This document shows positions 1 to 13,770 of a stretch of DNA of 64,000 nucleotides, piece by piece; within the stretch, counting starts at the first letter, position 1, and each line of letters opens with the position of its first letter. The DNA is from Lottia gigantea. Taxonomy: Eukaryota > Mollusca > Gastropoda > Lottiidae. Below the pieces are notes generated by a model that searched no databases, was not told the DNA's origin, and saw only the letters and a list, made by a program, of their open reading frames with translations. The stretch is taken from positions 910,024 through 974,023 of the forward strand of contig NW_008708797.1 of the NCBI RefSeq assembly GCF_000327385.1, in the 5' to 3' direction. A program made the translations under genes and the position numbers.

Positions 1-264
1 ATATCCAACCTTACCACCAACACCATTACCTTCAACCAATCGTACATTAACTTGACACAGTCATACATATCCAACCGTACCACCAACACCATTACCTTCA
101 ACCAATCGTACATTAACTTGACACAGTCATACATATCCAACCGTACCACCAACACCATTACCTTCAACCAATCGTACATTAACTTGACACAGTCATACAT
201 ATCCAACCTTACCACCAAGACCATTAACTTTAACCAATCGTACATTACCTTGACACAGTCATAG
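1..264. repeat. 66-bp tandem array (4 copies), cut by window edge
   Basis: Four head-to-tail 66-bp units begin at 1, 67, 133 and 199; each starts ATATCCAACC and ends near TTGACACAGTCAT. The first three are almost identical and the fourth has several substitutions. The unit is a multiple of three, so a frame stays open across the array and reads as a 22-residue repeat (motifs YISN, FNQSYI). Nothing flanking looks like a gene, so a minisatellite is the simpler reading. The array may continue to the left of the window. Confidence 0.9.
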
Positions 265-3200
265 ATTACCAAATGAGCCCTAAAATCAGCCGATTAGAAA
301 CGCCACAGCTTCCTCAAAATCATACAAGTAACTATAACCCCACTCTTAACTGACAATTACTGCCAGTTAAGTTGCCTTAACCCAAACTTCTAATATTATA
401 ATGTTTTTCAGATGCAGCATGGCAATTGATATCTATTGTTTTAATATATTAATCTATTTAATCAATCATTTTTATTGCCAGTTGTCAGATATAAAGAATA
501 GGCTGATTAAATGTGTACGGATTATACACAGTCAATAAATTAATTGGTAAAAAATAAACACATAGATTATTAAACCAGCAGATTGCAGACATTTTTATTT
601 TCCCAAAACAGCATTGCATATCATCCCACACATCAACATAACTAGCTTGATCACATCAAGACTGAAAGTGTTGTTTAGAGATTAATCCATACATAGAATT
701 ATGCTCTTAAAGGTAGCCTACAATCCCTCTCTGCTATACGGTGCTACCATTCGAATCCCATTTTCAGCAGATATTTACAAATTTCGAATCTAACATGCCT
801 TTTTACCCTTTAAAGAAAATCAATTTGAACTTCCGGTTTAGTCATAAGAGGAGTCTACATCCTATTTATTCCTCGTGAGATATCATTGCAGCAAGTATGT
901 ATAACTACGTAATGTCGGAATTTCCGGATTTAATGAGGCCACTTCTGATATGTACTCAAAAAAGTTGTAAATTCTCTTTATTTATACTTTCTGACAACTT
1001 ATACAAAGACGTGTAACGTTCTTGGCGGTCTTATAATTGAAGAGTTTATTTCGTGTATTTAAATTACTCCCAAGAAACCTTCATTTTGTTGGTTTCCTTG
1101 TGCAAGATTTATCAGAATTGGAAAGAAATTGCAGGCGGACAACTTACATAATAAAACAAGTCGATAGAATGTCAATTGGTTAAGCTACCAGACTACTTTG
1201 AACGGCGGCATCATTTACATATTGAGTTAAAGAAGACTGGTAAACTGAGATTGACAACTAAAAGGAAACCTGCAACTAATTGCAGCAGATAAACGCCAAT
1301 TATCCAGGATTAGAAACTTATTAGAACGACTAATAGACTTTCAGTCTTTTTTCTAATAAATAATTTTTAGTAATTATTTCATACTATGAAAACATATTAA
1401 CCGCGATCGGTTATCATAAATAGCAACCATAGCGTGATTACATTAGTATTATAATGGCACCACTAACCATTATCAGAAATCACGCAACGAATCTATATAA
1501 GAGCATGCGAGAATATAATCAAATTCCAGCAAGAATTACTCCTGAGATCTATTCTATGTAAAATGTTGGTTTATATATTTCGATTTCTTAAATACAAAAC
1601 ATGAATTGGAGCTATGCCTAAAGCGCCCTCTAATTCATAGCAGGTAAGATCCATACATGAACGCCTTAAGGTAAAAAATGGAAACCAATAATAACTTTCC
1701 CCTTAAGTACTCCTATCAATCTTCTACACTTACCTTGTAACCGGAAGTAGAACACGACGTCTTCTGAAACACTAAGATACCTGGCGCGTGGTTTACTAAT
1801 ACCACCACTTCATTACTCCAAATTCATTCGTGGTAGCCACTTTGTCTTGTTCGCCAGTGTCTTTCTGTTTATATCAAATTAAGAAAATTTTATTCCCTTC
1901 AGTGTTAGCTGTTTAACACGATGGTTAGTCTTTCACTCAAGTTTTATCGATTTTATACGTCGAGTCATGTCCAAACGTTTACGGTAATGCAATTTCTTTG
2001 TAGGAACATTACTTATATGAGGAACTTCTTTCCGAAAAGCCACGTGTGTTTTAAAGCATGGGGCCCGGGTGAAATACAAAACAGAGACAACACACCAGGG
2101 ATATATTACAACTCCGTATAATACGCAAGACTTGCAATCTTTACTTCGATGTTTGGGTGATTTTAGAAAAGCGAATAACAGACAACAATACATGAAACTG
2201 ATTTATTTTTAAAAATGGTACTTACATCTTGCTTAGCAAACTCAATCACCCAGATTTTTTATTTCACACCGAGTATCGGCATTTCATTAAATTATAAAAC
2301 TTGACTTGCAATGTTTTCTTTGATGTTTGAATGATTTTTTATTATTTATCCTTGGGATACGAAATAAAAAATTTTCAGCAGATACAACTGACATTATAAA
2401 TTGGAAATACTTTATTTCAGAAATTTCCCTTGCCGACCTGTAAGAAAGTAACACCATAGCGCAAACATCTAACATTCAATTACGGTTATTTTGATATAAC
2501 TGTCGAATCTATCATTGATCCTCTTATATAGTAATTAGCCGTGAGATAGATGCGATTGGCAATGGCATTAGTTTTCAATTTCCTTTCCTTACAAATTAGA
2601 AGGACGTGGTAAGAGGAGAACGGTTGTATTGAAATTGGGAGCTGATATAACTTGAAGGAAACTCTCTTCGTCACACATATTTTATTTCATCTCAAAGGAA
2701 CAAAGTTAAAGTGTAGTTGTGTTACGATGAATGATCGATACCATCCAATACTTTGAGATTTTTCAAGTGGGACTGAGGTTTAGTTGAAGAGCTGTGTGTT
2801 AGACAGGTCTACCAAATATCGTGGAGAAGAATGAATAACTATTGATTTAAACGAGTTAGATTCGCTCCACTAGAAATTCACTTGTTTTAACACAATGTTC
2901 CATGGCTATACAACTTTTTAATAATTCTACTTGACGAGGCAACTAGAGTATTCTTGAGAATTTACAGCGAAAATCAAATTCGTTTGATGAATAAAACTTA
3001 TTTTCTCGATTTCTCCAATCCTGTCAAAGCTCTTGAAGTTGATTTTATCGGATGTGATTTAGTGCGAACATGCACACACTATTTCCTGTTTGTGATTCAC
3101 GCTTATTAACCAATCGCTAGGGCTTTTGTGTTTTTCTGCGGAATAATCATGACGTAATCAAAAGGCTTTTTCAAGTTTAAACAGCCGATATCTTTTAAGA

Positions 3201-5880
3201 CATGCCAGTCGGTTGGGGTGGAAATATTAATTGCTTTCTTTTATCGACGATTTCTTTTCATCAATCAAGCGTCCAGTTTATTATCAGCCGTTTGTTGGTT
3301 AAAAGCTACGGAAATATTAGTAATTTATATAGGCTATATAAAGATTAATTTAGATTAAGATATTTGTACACTAAAAGCGTTGCTCTTTTCAACTTGTAAT
3401 ATCTTTTATCTTTATTGATCAAATAGTTTAAAAGATAAAAATTATTATTTCTATAGCAATCAATATGAATGTACTCGAAATAATCGCCATTTATAGTATT
3501 GTTTAATCAATATAAAATATATAAAATAATGATTTCTACTTCATTATTACCTTATATATGTATGACATTTTATAATTAACAGAATAGTAGATCGTAAAAT
3601 AAAATAAAACTTATACTCGAAGTACTTCATCTTATCTACTGGCTACTCTAAACTTTCAGCACAAAACTTGACAAAGGACGCAAAAAAGGAATGAATGAAG
3701 TCTTGCACCGTAATATTCTGCACCCTACACCTTACGGGACTATTTAAACTTCAACATGGAACAATCTAGTTTTGCTGTCACACAATTAATAGTGAAAGGC
3801 TAAACAACTATTCATTCTTAGTAAGAATCTCTTATAAACTATATAACATCACATCGCCAAACTGTCGTGATTGCCTTAGAATCTGAAAACTATCACCGTC
3901 ATTGTACAGATTAAATAAGTGATTTAATATCAGGTTAAAACGTGTGATTATTTGTTGTGATCAGAAGTGTCGTCTATACGACATTCAAGGCTTTAGGATT
4001 TTCTGTTGTAGAAACATGCAAACCGGTTACTGACAGTTACATTAACAAATACGTAGACTTAAGTAAACCATAAATCATACTATAGCAAGTTCATACAACT
4101 ATTTCATATAACAATTACGTTTGTTGGCTTTAAGATATGTGTTTTAAACAAGTTTGTGATCATCGTGATCAAATCAACGATACATGAGATCGTTGTCGTC
4201 ATGAAATGAAATGAATAATTTAAAAGCATTAAATGTAGACCAGAGATGGTAGATATTATTTTTCAACGTTTGGTTGCTTGTTTTAACACTATTTCTGTGT
4301 ATATTTTGAGAATCTTTAACATTAATTAACATGCGTTCTCAAGCTATTCTTTACCTCTACCCTGCCAGGATATCTTGACTGGGGCAATGTCAGATTTAAG
4401 CAACATAAGCTGGGTGCATCTTACCAAGTAGAGGTGTATATCGGCGAGTAATACTTGTATGATGCTTAGAAATTTCCTAGATAGACTTGCGACAGGTCGA
4501 GGTTGAACTGTATGTAGGGTAATAGTATTAGGTAAAACAGCAGTATCTGGACATCATAATAGCTATAGCGTAAATTCAATCTGGCAGTTGGTAATGGTAT
4601 TCTATGAGAATGAGATATTTAAGTCTATCATATTAATTAGAACTCGGTTCCTCTTTAAATCAATTTTCCCACCATGGTGTTTATCAAATTCCAACTATAA
4701 TATAGGACAAGATATTCTGAACCCTTATATCAAGTTTATTGTATAGATCACAACAACAATGTGTTAAGTTGACCTTTAAGGTGGACGACATGATGGAACT
4801 GGTAGCAATGGTGATATTTTTAGTCTTTGGATCTCTTATGTTGATTTAATTGAGTGATTTATCGGATTCTATCATATGACGCCAGTTGCTAACAATCGTT
4901 TTCCGTTGTTTCAGATTCTGCAAGTTTATACCCCCTTAAGTTACTAGTTATGACTCCATGCTATGCTTTCAATGCATAGTTTTCATTGAAACGCAAGTAC
5001 ACCCGTAAATAATAGACATATATGACAAATTATAGTCCGAGCAGCGGAGTAATCAAATCAGAAAAAAGTCAAAAGTTAAACCTACGTATGAGATTTGACA
5101 TATTCATTATAGTTGGATCATACGAAAAATTTGAAATAAGTTTCTAAGCTTTTAAGTGTGATTTGAAGCTTTTCTGAAATATTAAGTTTTTTTTTTTAAT
5201 TCGGCTTATTTAGTCGAGGTTCAGATTCTAAATGGGTGTGAACTACGCTCTTGTGTGTTATTTCCACGTAAGGACCATGCCATATATAGTTTCGTATGTA
5301 TATACATATAGTTGTGATGTGTCAGACACTGACGGTAAAATTTGACGATACAAATGCTACCATGAACTGACTGCTGTAAAAATAAGATAGGCCCACTCAT
5401 ATTACAACATAAAACTACGTTACTTTATATGAATTATTATGGTTGATATTAATTTTGAAATAAATTCCTCAATAGAAAAGATAAATCTATTGACTACTTT
5501 CACTTTATTAAAATTTTGTTTGAAAAGAACAATCCAGATAATGTTATCTTCATTTAGCAGGCTATAGAGTTAAGCTTGTTAATTGAAAATTCCAGGAATA
5601 AAAGTGTTGCTGAGACAGGAATAGTGAGATTTCCATAATCTATAACCATAATGACTAGTGTTATTTGTGATAAGACATGTCTTTAATCACAATTCTGATG
5701 TCTCATTAATCCAGTAACAATTTATGTTTAACCATCTTTTATAATATTAACCGCTTGCCAAATATGATAGATTGTCCGGTTTCAATTAAAAAGAAAATTT
5801 CACGATATATCGAAAATATGCTAGAATCGTTTCATTAAACACAGTAAAATTATTAACATCGGCTGGTACCAAATGGCCTG
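265..5880. other. No recognisable gene; AT-rich sequence
   Basis: No open frame here resembles a protein family I know, and no splice-linked exon chain was found on either strand. The short open frames at 1921-2193 and 2287-2674 overlap on opposite strands and look like chance. Around 3690-3740 there is a short stretch resembling one at 40400-40465 (AATGAATG..., CGCACCC-like box), probably a dispersed repeat fragment. The rest is AT-rich unique-looking DNA in which I see nothing further. Confidence 0.6.
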
Positions 5881-5924
5881 CTTTTTACCGAGGATTGCGG
5901 AATAGGGTAGCAGGCTGCTAATGA

Positions 5925-5958
5925 AGCATTCTGCAATCTTTGGCAGTTGCAGAGTGCT
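5925..5958. repeat. Short hairpin in a locally GC-richer patch
   Basis: The 12-nt arm AGCATTCTGCAA (5925-5936) pairs with TTGCAGAGTGCT (5947-5958) with one mismatch, across a 10-nt loop. The surrounding 5875-5995 is more GC-rich than its neighbours and repeats the words AGGGTAGC and GCTAAT(G/A)AAGC. It could be a transposon remnant or a structured RNA; the sequence alone does not decide. Confidence 0.4.
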
Positions 5959-5995
5959 AGGGTAGCTTTCACGGTTAGCCGGGTGCTAATAAAGC

Positions 5996-8900
5996 TGAAA
6001 TTTGATCGAAATCCACAATGTACAGTATGATATTATTAAGCTGAAGACAACATCATTTTCTGTGCTGATTTATCATCAACGCCATTAGGTCTACAATAGT
6101 TCAGTGATTTTCATTACGATTTGATATATATAATTTTTCTTTATCATTACATAGGTGAAATGATTGTTTTAACACTATACCTATTAAATTCCCAAGATTT
6201 CTTCTGAAACCAAGAACAAAGACCATCAACTTTTACCAGTCAACTAGGGCAAAACCTCGCTTCTATAATGTGGCCTTTTATTGCATAAATTTAAACGATG
6301 TACCACTCTATTGAAGCTCAGATGGACATGTCATCTTTACAACCCTTAGAGAGTTTACATATATGTGATAAACAGGTACCGATCTCTTTTAATAACTTTA
6401 GCGGCAAATGTGTAGAAATTAACTTTATTCTTCTAAAGGCCTTATGATGAAAACGTTGACGTTCCAGGTGATCCAATACCATAATTCTAACAGTATATTT
6501 TACCTTGACCTTATACAAGTGACACTCTCATGGTACCACGGACCACAGCCAAAATATTGAACTGCATCTTTGCATGCTTATTGTTATCGGTTTTCCCTCG
6601 AGTAACTTCCGAATTTTGACTGACGGATAAAATTCACGAGTTTAATCTTTCTATTAGCTATAGACTGGCCCCGTTGTATACATGATAAACTTTAGCGTGA
6701 TAAAACCTTTCTTTGCGTGATGTTACAAACTAGGCAGACAAATTTCAAATGACAGAATCGAAATTTACTAGACTACAGATCATTAGAGCAGTTCTCTAAG
6801 GTATGTTCTAATACAAAATATACTTCTATCTATTATCTCTTGAAATTAAAATATTATTCCATACTGTCTCAAAAATCTCAAACTAGCAAATCAAATCGAT
6901 CTCGGGGGAGGATCTTGTCGTGGTTATTTAATGATGTTAAATCCCAATATAAAAGTAATTTGTCTAGTAATGTCAAGGTGTATGGGTATCTGAAGTCTTA
7001 ATTAAAGTAAATCTGACAATTTTAATCAGTGTTAAAATTCACATCACCATCAGCAACTTACTCCGTTGATGTGCTTAGATTTAACAAGTTTAAAAAAAAA
7101 GCGTACAAAATTTAATATATTGATTTACTCGTGTATATGAAATCACTCTGCAAACGAGTTTGCCAATTCTGCATCTTTTTCTGAGAGTCAACCTTGATAG
7201 TCCAAATGATGACAATTAAAAACTGAATTTTCACTAACCATCTTGTGGCATATATTATCGTAATTATCAACAGTAAAAGCAAATTTGCAGTGCTCACCCA
7301 TAAATATCCCGTTCAGGACTGCGTGACTAAAGTTATTACAGGTAAGTCGTATTATAAAGAATTGAAGAAACAATCTCCGGAATATTATTAAGACGATTAA
7401 CTTACACGATAGAGCAACAACAACAAAACTTTCAACAAAAAAGACTAATTTCGAGCCGGAAATTATTGGTTTATGTGTTGTTCACTTTATAAAAAATATA
7501 ATGTACAATATCAATTTATAATTTATAGGAGATAAATTTTTCCCCATTTTGAAATCATATCATGAAGACATTCAATTGCGACCTTTAGAATATCGCCACG
7601 TTTAATACAAACCCATCGATTTCAATTAATTAGTATTGATTATTGAGGTGTGGTACCATCTACAGACATTACATGTGATAAACATTTCTGTACCTTATCT
7701 ACAGTATAGGCTTATAGTGATAAAACATATTCTCCTATTGGCATTTTTGAATTTTGCTCGTAGCCGAGAGATATCACAATATAAAACAATAATTAATGTG
7801 AATTTGGTTTGTGTGATTTAGCTCAGAAACAGTCGTTATTCAACGTTATTGCAAAATATTACAAGCAACTGAATAAGAATGGGAGTTATATTGAAATGTG
7901 ATTGAAATAGTTAGCCTCGCCTTCAACACGTACATTGTGTAACATTGGGAGTCGTCTTTCATTGAAAAACTAACTATATAGCGTGAAACTGAAAGCTATC
8001 GATCCGATTTAGCTTTACGGAAACTACCGAGTATTGCCGAATGGTTGAAAGTTTGGGTGCAGAAGATATTTTCCGCGAGAATTTTTGAAGAGCATTACTT
8101 CCTTTTTTTGCAGATGCAGGAAAAAATTGCTATGATGTAATTTAAATGTGAATTTTTCATTGTCACTATTAACGATTAGTTTTAAATTAGAAAGTAGAAT
8201 TGTCAACTCCATGAATGAAGTCTTAAAATAGATATAAAATTTAAAGTCTCAAACTTGGTCAACAAGTATATAATCATGGCATACCAGGTGCCATGACTAA
8301 AGAATAGAATCTCTATATATAAGGCGATATATCCATGCTTCCATAAAGCATGCTTCAAAATTAAATGTACTTAGTTTAAGGAATTATCACTTAGTTTTAC
8401 GGATTTATCAGTAGGATAAAAGACTCATTTTAACCAAGTTTTAAAATTTCCAGTTTTTTTGGTCATCCTATAGTATACCTTTAAATATACTGTCAGTCCA
8501 GCAATGGAGAGTTCTCTGGAATTACATACACATTGTCTCGTATTAAAACATCGGTATATTACACCAAAAATATCCATAATAATCAGAATTATTTACATTG
8601 AAGGTGACATAGGGCGTCCTTGACAATCACAAATCTTTCATATTTCTTAATGAAGTAGAAAACCTTTGATATGATCTTTCCAGTTTGTTGAGTTCTTGTC
8701 TTCTAGATCGTAAGATTTATAGCCAAAATTAGACCTAGTGTTAATTGAATGCAAGAGAAATATTACATTCTAAATATATTTTATTTCCCCTTCATTTCTC
8801 AGATGAAAGCGGGGTTCATATGCAATCGCACGTCTAAAAAATTTATACTATAGAAAGTATAAATCGAATTAAAGACTACATCGATGTGCGAACCTCAATG

Positions 8901-10111
8901 GAAAATATTTGGTCGTTTACATTATTTTAAAGTTTAAAATTGACTCTTGGCAAAGGTTGAAAATTTTTCAGTCTTCAAAGTTTGAGAATCATAAAATTAA
9001 TTTGATTTAAACGGTATCATACAAGTTATTTTATTTTCCAGTCAGAATTGGTATCCACAGCCTGAAGACAATGCAGAGGTCATACAAATATTTTTATAGT
9101 CAAGCATGAAATATAACTGTCTTTGAAGTAAACTAACAAGAAACATGTCTGGTAGTGTCTAGTACAGAATGGTTCAAGTTGTTAGAATGTTATTTCTTTT
9201 AAAAACCCTTCGTTTGTATGATTTGATCTTCAAAAAATAACTGTCGATATTGTTTTCATTTGTTGACTAACATGAACTAACGTGAATGTTTCTGTTTTAA
9301 GATTTCTTTTAACAAATTGTCTGTGCAAAATCACATTTCATTTTTCACTGTTCGTCTGAAACATACATTTTCGAATTTTCTCTGATCTCAAGTCTACAGA
9401 TATTTCTATAATCAACCCTTTGAAATTGCTGAACCGGATTAGAATTCGACCTCGATCCCCTCCGGGCATACAGCATTGTAAACTTCTTATAACGCATACG
9501 AAACTACGCATCATGGTTCTTACATGGAAATAAAACACACGAACCTATGTCCTCCGTCCGCCCGTCCACAATTATTGCTCGTAAACATGGATGAACCCTA
9601 TTGAAAATCAGAAGAATCGAAAAATATTTAGTATGAGTTATTGCCCTTGTTCTTGAAAATGCGTTAAATTTTGAGCTCATAAACACTCTAGAAGACACAA
9701 TTCTTGATGGAATATTATGAAACTTGTTGTGACTGTTTGTTATCACCTGAGGATAAACCCTGTCGAAAATTAGAAAAATCGAAAATTATTTAGTATGACT
9801 TATTGTCCTTGTTCTTGGAAATTCGTTCAATTTCTAGCTTGTAAACACTCTAGAAAGCCTTTCGTTATCAAAACTAGAGAGCACATTATTTAGCTACCTG
9901 CAATGAATTTCGCCTAAGTCAATTTCAGGAGACTTGAAATGTCCTTCAATTTGTCATTATCAAATACAGATTTAAGACAGACACGTGTTCAGAATTTCGA
10001 TTATGTTCTTAAATAGGAGTAATTCTGGTGCTGACAGTGTATAGGAAAAATCGCTACATTTTGTTATTGGCGTATTTACTGTATTTGACAGTTAAATTAG
10101 ACCATATCGAG
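5996..10111. other. Gene-poor stretch with repeat fragments
   Basis: No gene was identified. Around 8225-8490 lies a sequence similar to 17190-17490 (shared ACCAGGTGCCATGACTAAAG near the start and GGTCATCCTATA-type end), a dispersed element. About 9520-9880 matches a family also seen at 31630-31760 and 44810-45170 (CCCTATTGAAAATCAGAA, then AGTATGAGTTATTGCCC), with two diverged units of about 165 bp in tandem here. A minus-strand open frame at 7188-7373 with several cysteines might be an isolated exon but has no partner exons. Confidence 0.5.
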
Positions 10112-10428
10112 TAAAGGTGCGGGTACACGAGCGGTCTTGGTCGGTGCTTTCACGACAAGATTATCACGTACCCGAAAGGATTTGTAATACATGTATCAAC
10201 AAGTTTGATAATTGTTTCCGATAGTTTTATCTCTGCAAGTCAGACCGTCAGCATCTAATCAGATCCTTTCAAGTGCATGCTCCGCATGTGATTATCGACA
10301 TTGCGGAAAACGACCGACCGGAGATTTTGTCTTCTCGTGCGCCCGTTCCAGTCGGAGAAACTCATGACAAGACTCTAGTCGGCGACAAAAATCTCCTACC
10401 ACGACCGCTCGTGTACCCGCGCCTTTAT
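10112..10428. mobile_element. PIF/Harbinger-like MITE, copy 1
   Basis: The two ends form terminal inverted repeats of about 25 bp: GGTGCGGGTACACGAGCGGTC on the left and its near-perfect complement, ending CCCGCGCC, on the right. There is no coding capacity. A related copy lies at 35559-35877, where the ends are flanked by TTA on both sides. TTA target duplications and GG-starting ends suggest PIF/Harbinger, but this is inference from termini only. Confidence 0.7.
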
Positions 10429-10503
10429 TAGTCACCGAAAACAGTTTTCTTACTAAAGGGAGATAATCATGTTTTATTTTCGTTGGAATCAGTCCACTCT
10501 GAT

Positions 10504-11180
10504 TTAAAAGGAACTTTTCGTTTTTTTGTAGGTCAAAAATTTTTTTGGCTCAAATTTTGCAAAATCGGATTTGATTTGGAAATATAGATTTGGACGTATT
10601 ATACTAATTTAAAAAATGACATCCGAAATCTATTTGATATACGTAGTTATCTATATGTAGACAATAATTTCACACCCCAAACCCACTAAGTTCGGACATA
10701 GAGCGATTAAAAGAACTTCCGCTTTTTTGTAAAATATTTTGATTATCAAAAACTCGTAAATTATACCTGAAAATATTTCTGAAGTATGCTATTTATCTAT
10801 GTATCTACTTGATCAAACTGATTTTGTTTTAAAAGGGTTAATTAAAATCTGTGAGTACTAATTGTTAATTAATTAATTTGACCTAGTTGCGGTGATTGGC
10901 TTTATAATGGCTCGCTATATTTTGTTGAAATTTTTAGAAAATGTAGGAGACATATTATACTTCTCTACAATTAGGCGTTTATTTTACTCAAATTCGTAGC
11001 CTACAGTAGTTTCCTAAGAACTTTAAAAGGTTAGGCTACGTAACCTTTTACGCGAAGTTTTGGCGTTAAAAATTTTCAGACAAGATATGGGATACATTTT
11101 TATAGCTTTTGGGTTATAGTTTTTACAAATTTGAGCAAAAACAAATTTCTACCTACAAAAAACGGAATGTGTATGCTAAA
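10504..11180. mobile_element. MITE with CCGCTTTTTTGTAGG-type ends (nested or tandem)
   Basis: The left ends AACTTTTCGTTTTTTTGTAGG (about 10510) and AACTTCCGCTTTTTTGT (about 10713) are both complementary to the right end CTACCTACAAAAAACGGAATGT (about 11149-11170), so one copy may sit beside or inside another. Related copies occur at 25057-25405 and about 48620-48980. All share an internal stretch reading TTTTACTCAAATTCGTA or close variants. There is no coding capacity. It ends about 200 bp before the start codon of the ECI-like gene. Confidence 0.6.
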
Positions 11181-11378
11181 CAATTTTCTAGTTTTGATAA
11201 TAACTAAATTTTATCTATGAAATATAAGCAATGAAACCCATCTTCGCAGTGTCAAGAAATAACGAACTTCGTCTTCACACTGTCAAGCTATTGAAAATGT
11301 TTTTCTGGGTAAGTCTTTTAGTAACTGTTTTCGGATTATTTGTGTTACAAGTCCTAAAAACGCCTCTGGTGTTTAAAA

Positions 11379-13770
11379 ATGAATCTAATAAGACGACAAA
11401 GGTTTACTCCTTGTTATTCAGTATTAGTTCGTAAATTATCTAATGTCAGTCCAAACCACAATATCAATGTGAAGTTTGAGGACAAAACTGGAGTGCTAAA
11501 TTTAGGTGAAGGAGAGAAAAGGTTTAGTAATGAGTTCATGAAGGACTTTCATTTGGCGTTGGATGAAGTAGAAAGGTGATTTTTATGGCCAACCATTTAC
11601 GACAAATATGAAGACCATATAACGCTATGCATCTAGTCATTTTTCTATTTTAGAATAAAACTGCAATGATCAAGTGTATTATTTTTTCTATGAGTTGAAA
11701 TTAAAAGAGGTAGACCTTTCATTTGTTACATGATGTAACTTACATGTCGGGGTAAAATAATGTGATTACTGGTGGAATCATAGAACTGTGTTCTATGGTG
11801 GAATAGCTCAGTAGATAGCCATTTGGATTGTCGTTCGCAATTATTTGTGCAGGAAATTAATTGTTGGGAGGGCATGAATCCTCATCAAAATCCCCAAAAT
11901 TCTGGGGCCAGTGCTTGCAAGAGTCATCCCAGTATCAGCTTTCACCCATAATACTACAAAAGTATAGGATATAGGGTATAAATTCAGATATAAGCTGCAA
12001 AATAAAACGGTAGAGCTCCAGCAAGTGGCAAATTTTTAGGGAGATGACAGTTACAGAGTTTATCTAAGAACAACGAAGTTTTTGAAATAAATTATATCTA
12101 TTCTTTTGGGAACACAATCAAGGAACACTACTGTCTTCCTGGTTCATGGTACATCAAATTTTCTGACCAACTGAACATTGTGATATATAATGTCATAAGA
12201 CATTCGTGATTATTATATCAAATTTTTGTACCAACTGAACATTATGATATATATTGTCATAAGACATTCATATTTTTATCATTTAGTTTTCTTTTTTCAA
12301 GCAACACAGAATGTAAATCTCTCATTACCACAGCAGATGGAAAGTTTTTCTCAAATGGTCTTGATTTAGATTTTTTATTGAAACAAGATGATAATGGAAC
12401 AAGGAAATATTTTAAAGATGTGAGAAAATTATTTGAAAGAATTTTAACTTTTCCAGTACCAACCCTTGCTGCCTTAAATGGTGAGTGAGTTACATAAACA
12501 AGGAATCCTCGATGGCAATGAATCGGGAAGTGGTCATGTACTTTCCTGTCACTAACTTATGTTCCATGCTGATGTCTTTATGGCACCACTTTTGAATGCA
12601 GCAACAATTTTTTGGCACATGCATAAGTAACTCAACAAGTTATTTGAGTGTTCAAATGTTGTAGGTTAGCAGGTAACTAACAGATTATTGTAAATGCAGA
12701 ACTAGAAATCTATGAATTATTTTCAGGACATAGTTTTGCTGCTGGAGCTATCCTTGCCTTTTCACATGATTTTAGATACATGAGGAAGGATAGAGGATGG
12801 ATTTCATTAAATGAAATTTTTATTCACTTACGATTTCATCATTTCTTATTCATGATCTTAAGGTGAAGTATGATTTCTTGCTCTTTTTATACACCCACAT
12901 TATAATGTGAATGTATCTTGTTGTAACCTATATGTACGTTCATGTAAACTACAGCTTTGCTCATCTTCAGACAGAATTTTGTATGCATATATATATGTAT
13001 GTTGTTTTTTCTGTGAAGGTTTTGGAGTTATCACTCTTGTTGAACTGTTTCTTAGTTGCCCATAGTTTAGTCAAAAAAGATAAAAAAAAATGACATGTAC
13101 AGGTGATACCACTATTTTTTTTTTTTAATTTAATGAATTGAATTTGTAACAAGTTTGACCCTCACAGTTTTTAATTGGTTTTTATTCTTAAGTTCTCCTT
13201 GACAGTATTAATGTGGTAAAAAGTTTTCTGCTCTTTGGAGATTAAATCTTTTTGTGACTGCTTACCCATTTTTTAAAGGAACAAAGTCATTTTATTTTTT
13301 GTTTGACTAAGTGATAGTTTGATTTAATAAGACATACCTGGTAGTGAAGATTAATTGACTATCAGCCTGGCATAAATTTCAACATCTAAGAGTGACACAA
13401 ATTTTTAGAATTTCCTACCTGAACAGAGATGTTGAATAGTTGGTGTTTATATTATTATGGTTCAATATAAGCACCCTATATAATTCTCTATTTGAAATAA
13501 ATGGTACTTCATATTTTCAGGGCGAAAATACCACCAGGACAAGCTCAAAATGAAGCTATTATATATGGTAAAAGATTTACTGGACCTGAAGCTAAAGACT
13601 ATTGTCTGATAAATGCTGTAGTTGATCAAAATAATCTACTCTCCGATTCTATTAACCTAATGAAAATGTTAGAGAATAATAATTATAAGAGATCATCTAT
13701 GAACATTATGAAATGTGATTTATATAACGATATTTTATCAGCATCAGATGACTATTATAAATATAAGTAG
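11379..13770 (+). CDS. Enoyl-CoA hydratase/isomerase family protein (ECI-like), 4 exons
   Basis: Exons 11379-11575, 12302-12480, 12727-12862 and 13521-13770 join in phase to a 253-residue protein. Seen: a basic N-terminus (MNLIRRQRF, VRKLS) that looks like a mitochondrial presequence; the crotonase substrate-binding turn GKFFSNGLDLDFL (residues 79-91); the oxyanion-hole region NGHSFAAG (125-132); and DRGWISLNEI (147-156), in which Glu155 sits where delta-isomerases often have their acid/base. Crotonase-fold isomerases shift double bonds in unsaturated fatty acyl-CoAs for beta-oxidation. After NEI the usual D-I-G-hydrophobic run is replaced by FIHLRFHHF, which is odd. The C-terminus (YYKYK) carries no peroxisomal SKL signal. 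AATAAA signals occur at 13858 and 13904. The exact substrate is not determinable. Confidence 0.8.
11790..11990 (+). repeat. Possible tRNA-derived SINE in intron 1 of the ECI-like gene
   Basis: TAGCTCAGTAGATAG resembles an RNA polymerase III A box, and GGCATGAATCC about 60 bp downstream resembles a B box. It lies in the first intron of the ECI-like gene. No second copy was seen in the window and the 3' boundary is unclear, so this rests on the two boxes only. Confidence 0.4.

Noticed and set aside
52-264. 70-codon plus-strand frame as a gene
   Set aside because: It is simply the 66-bp tandem array read in the open frame; no start context or flanking exons.
11231-11434. 67-codon frame overlapping the ECI-like start
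   Set aside because: It has one hydrophobic span but is in another frame from the enzyme and does not splice into it.
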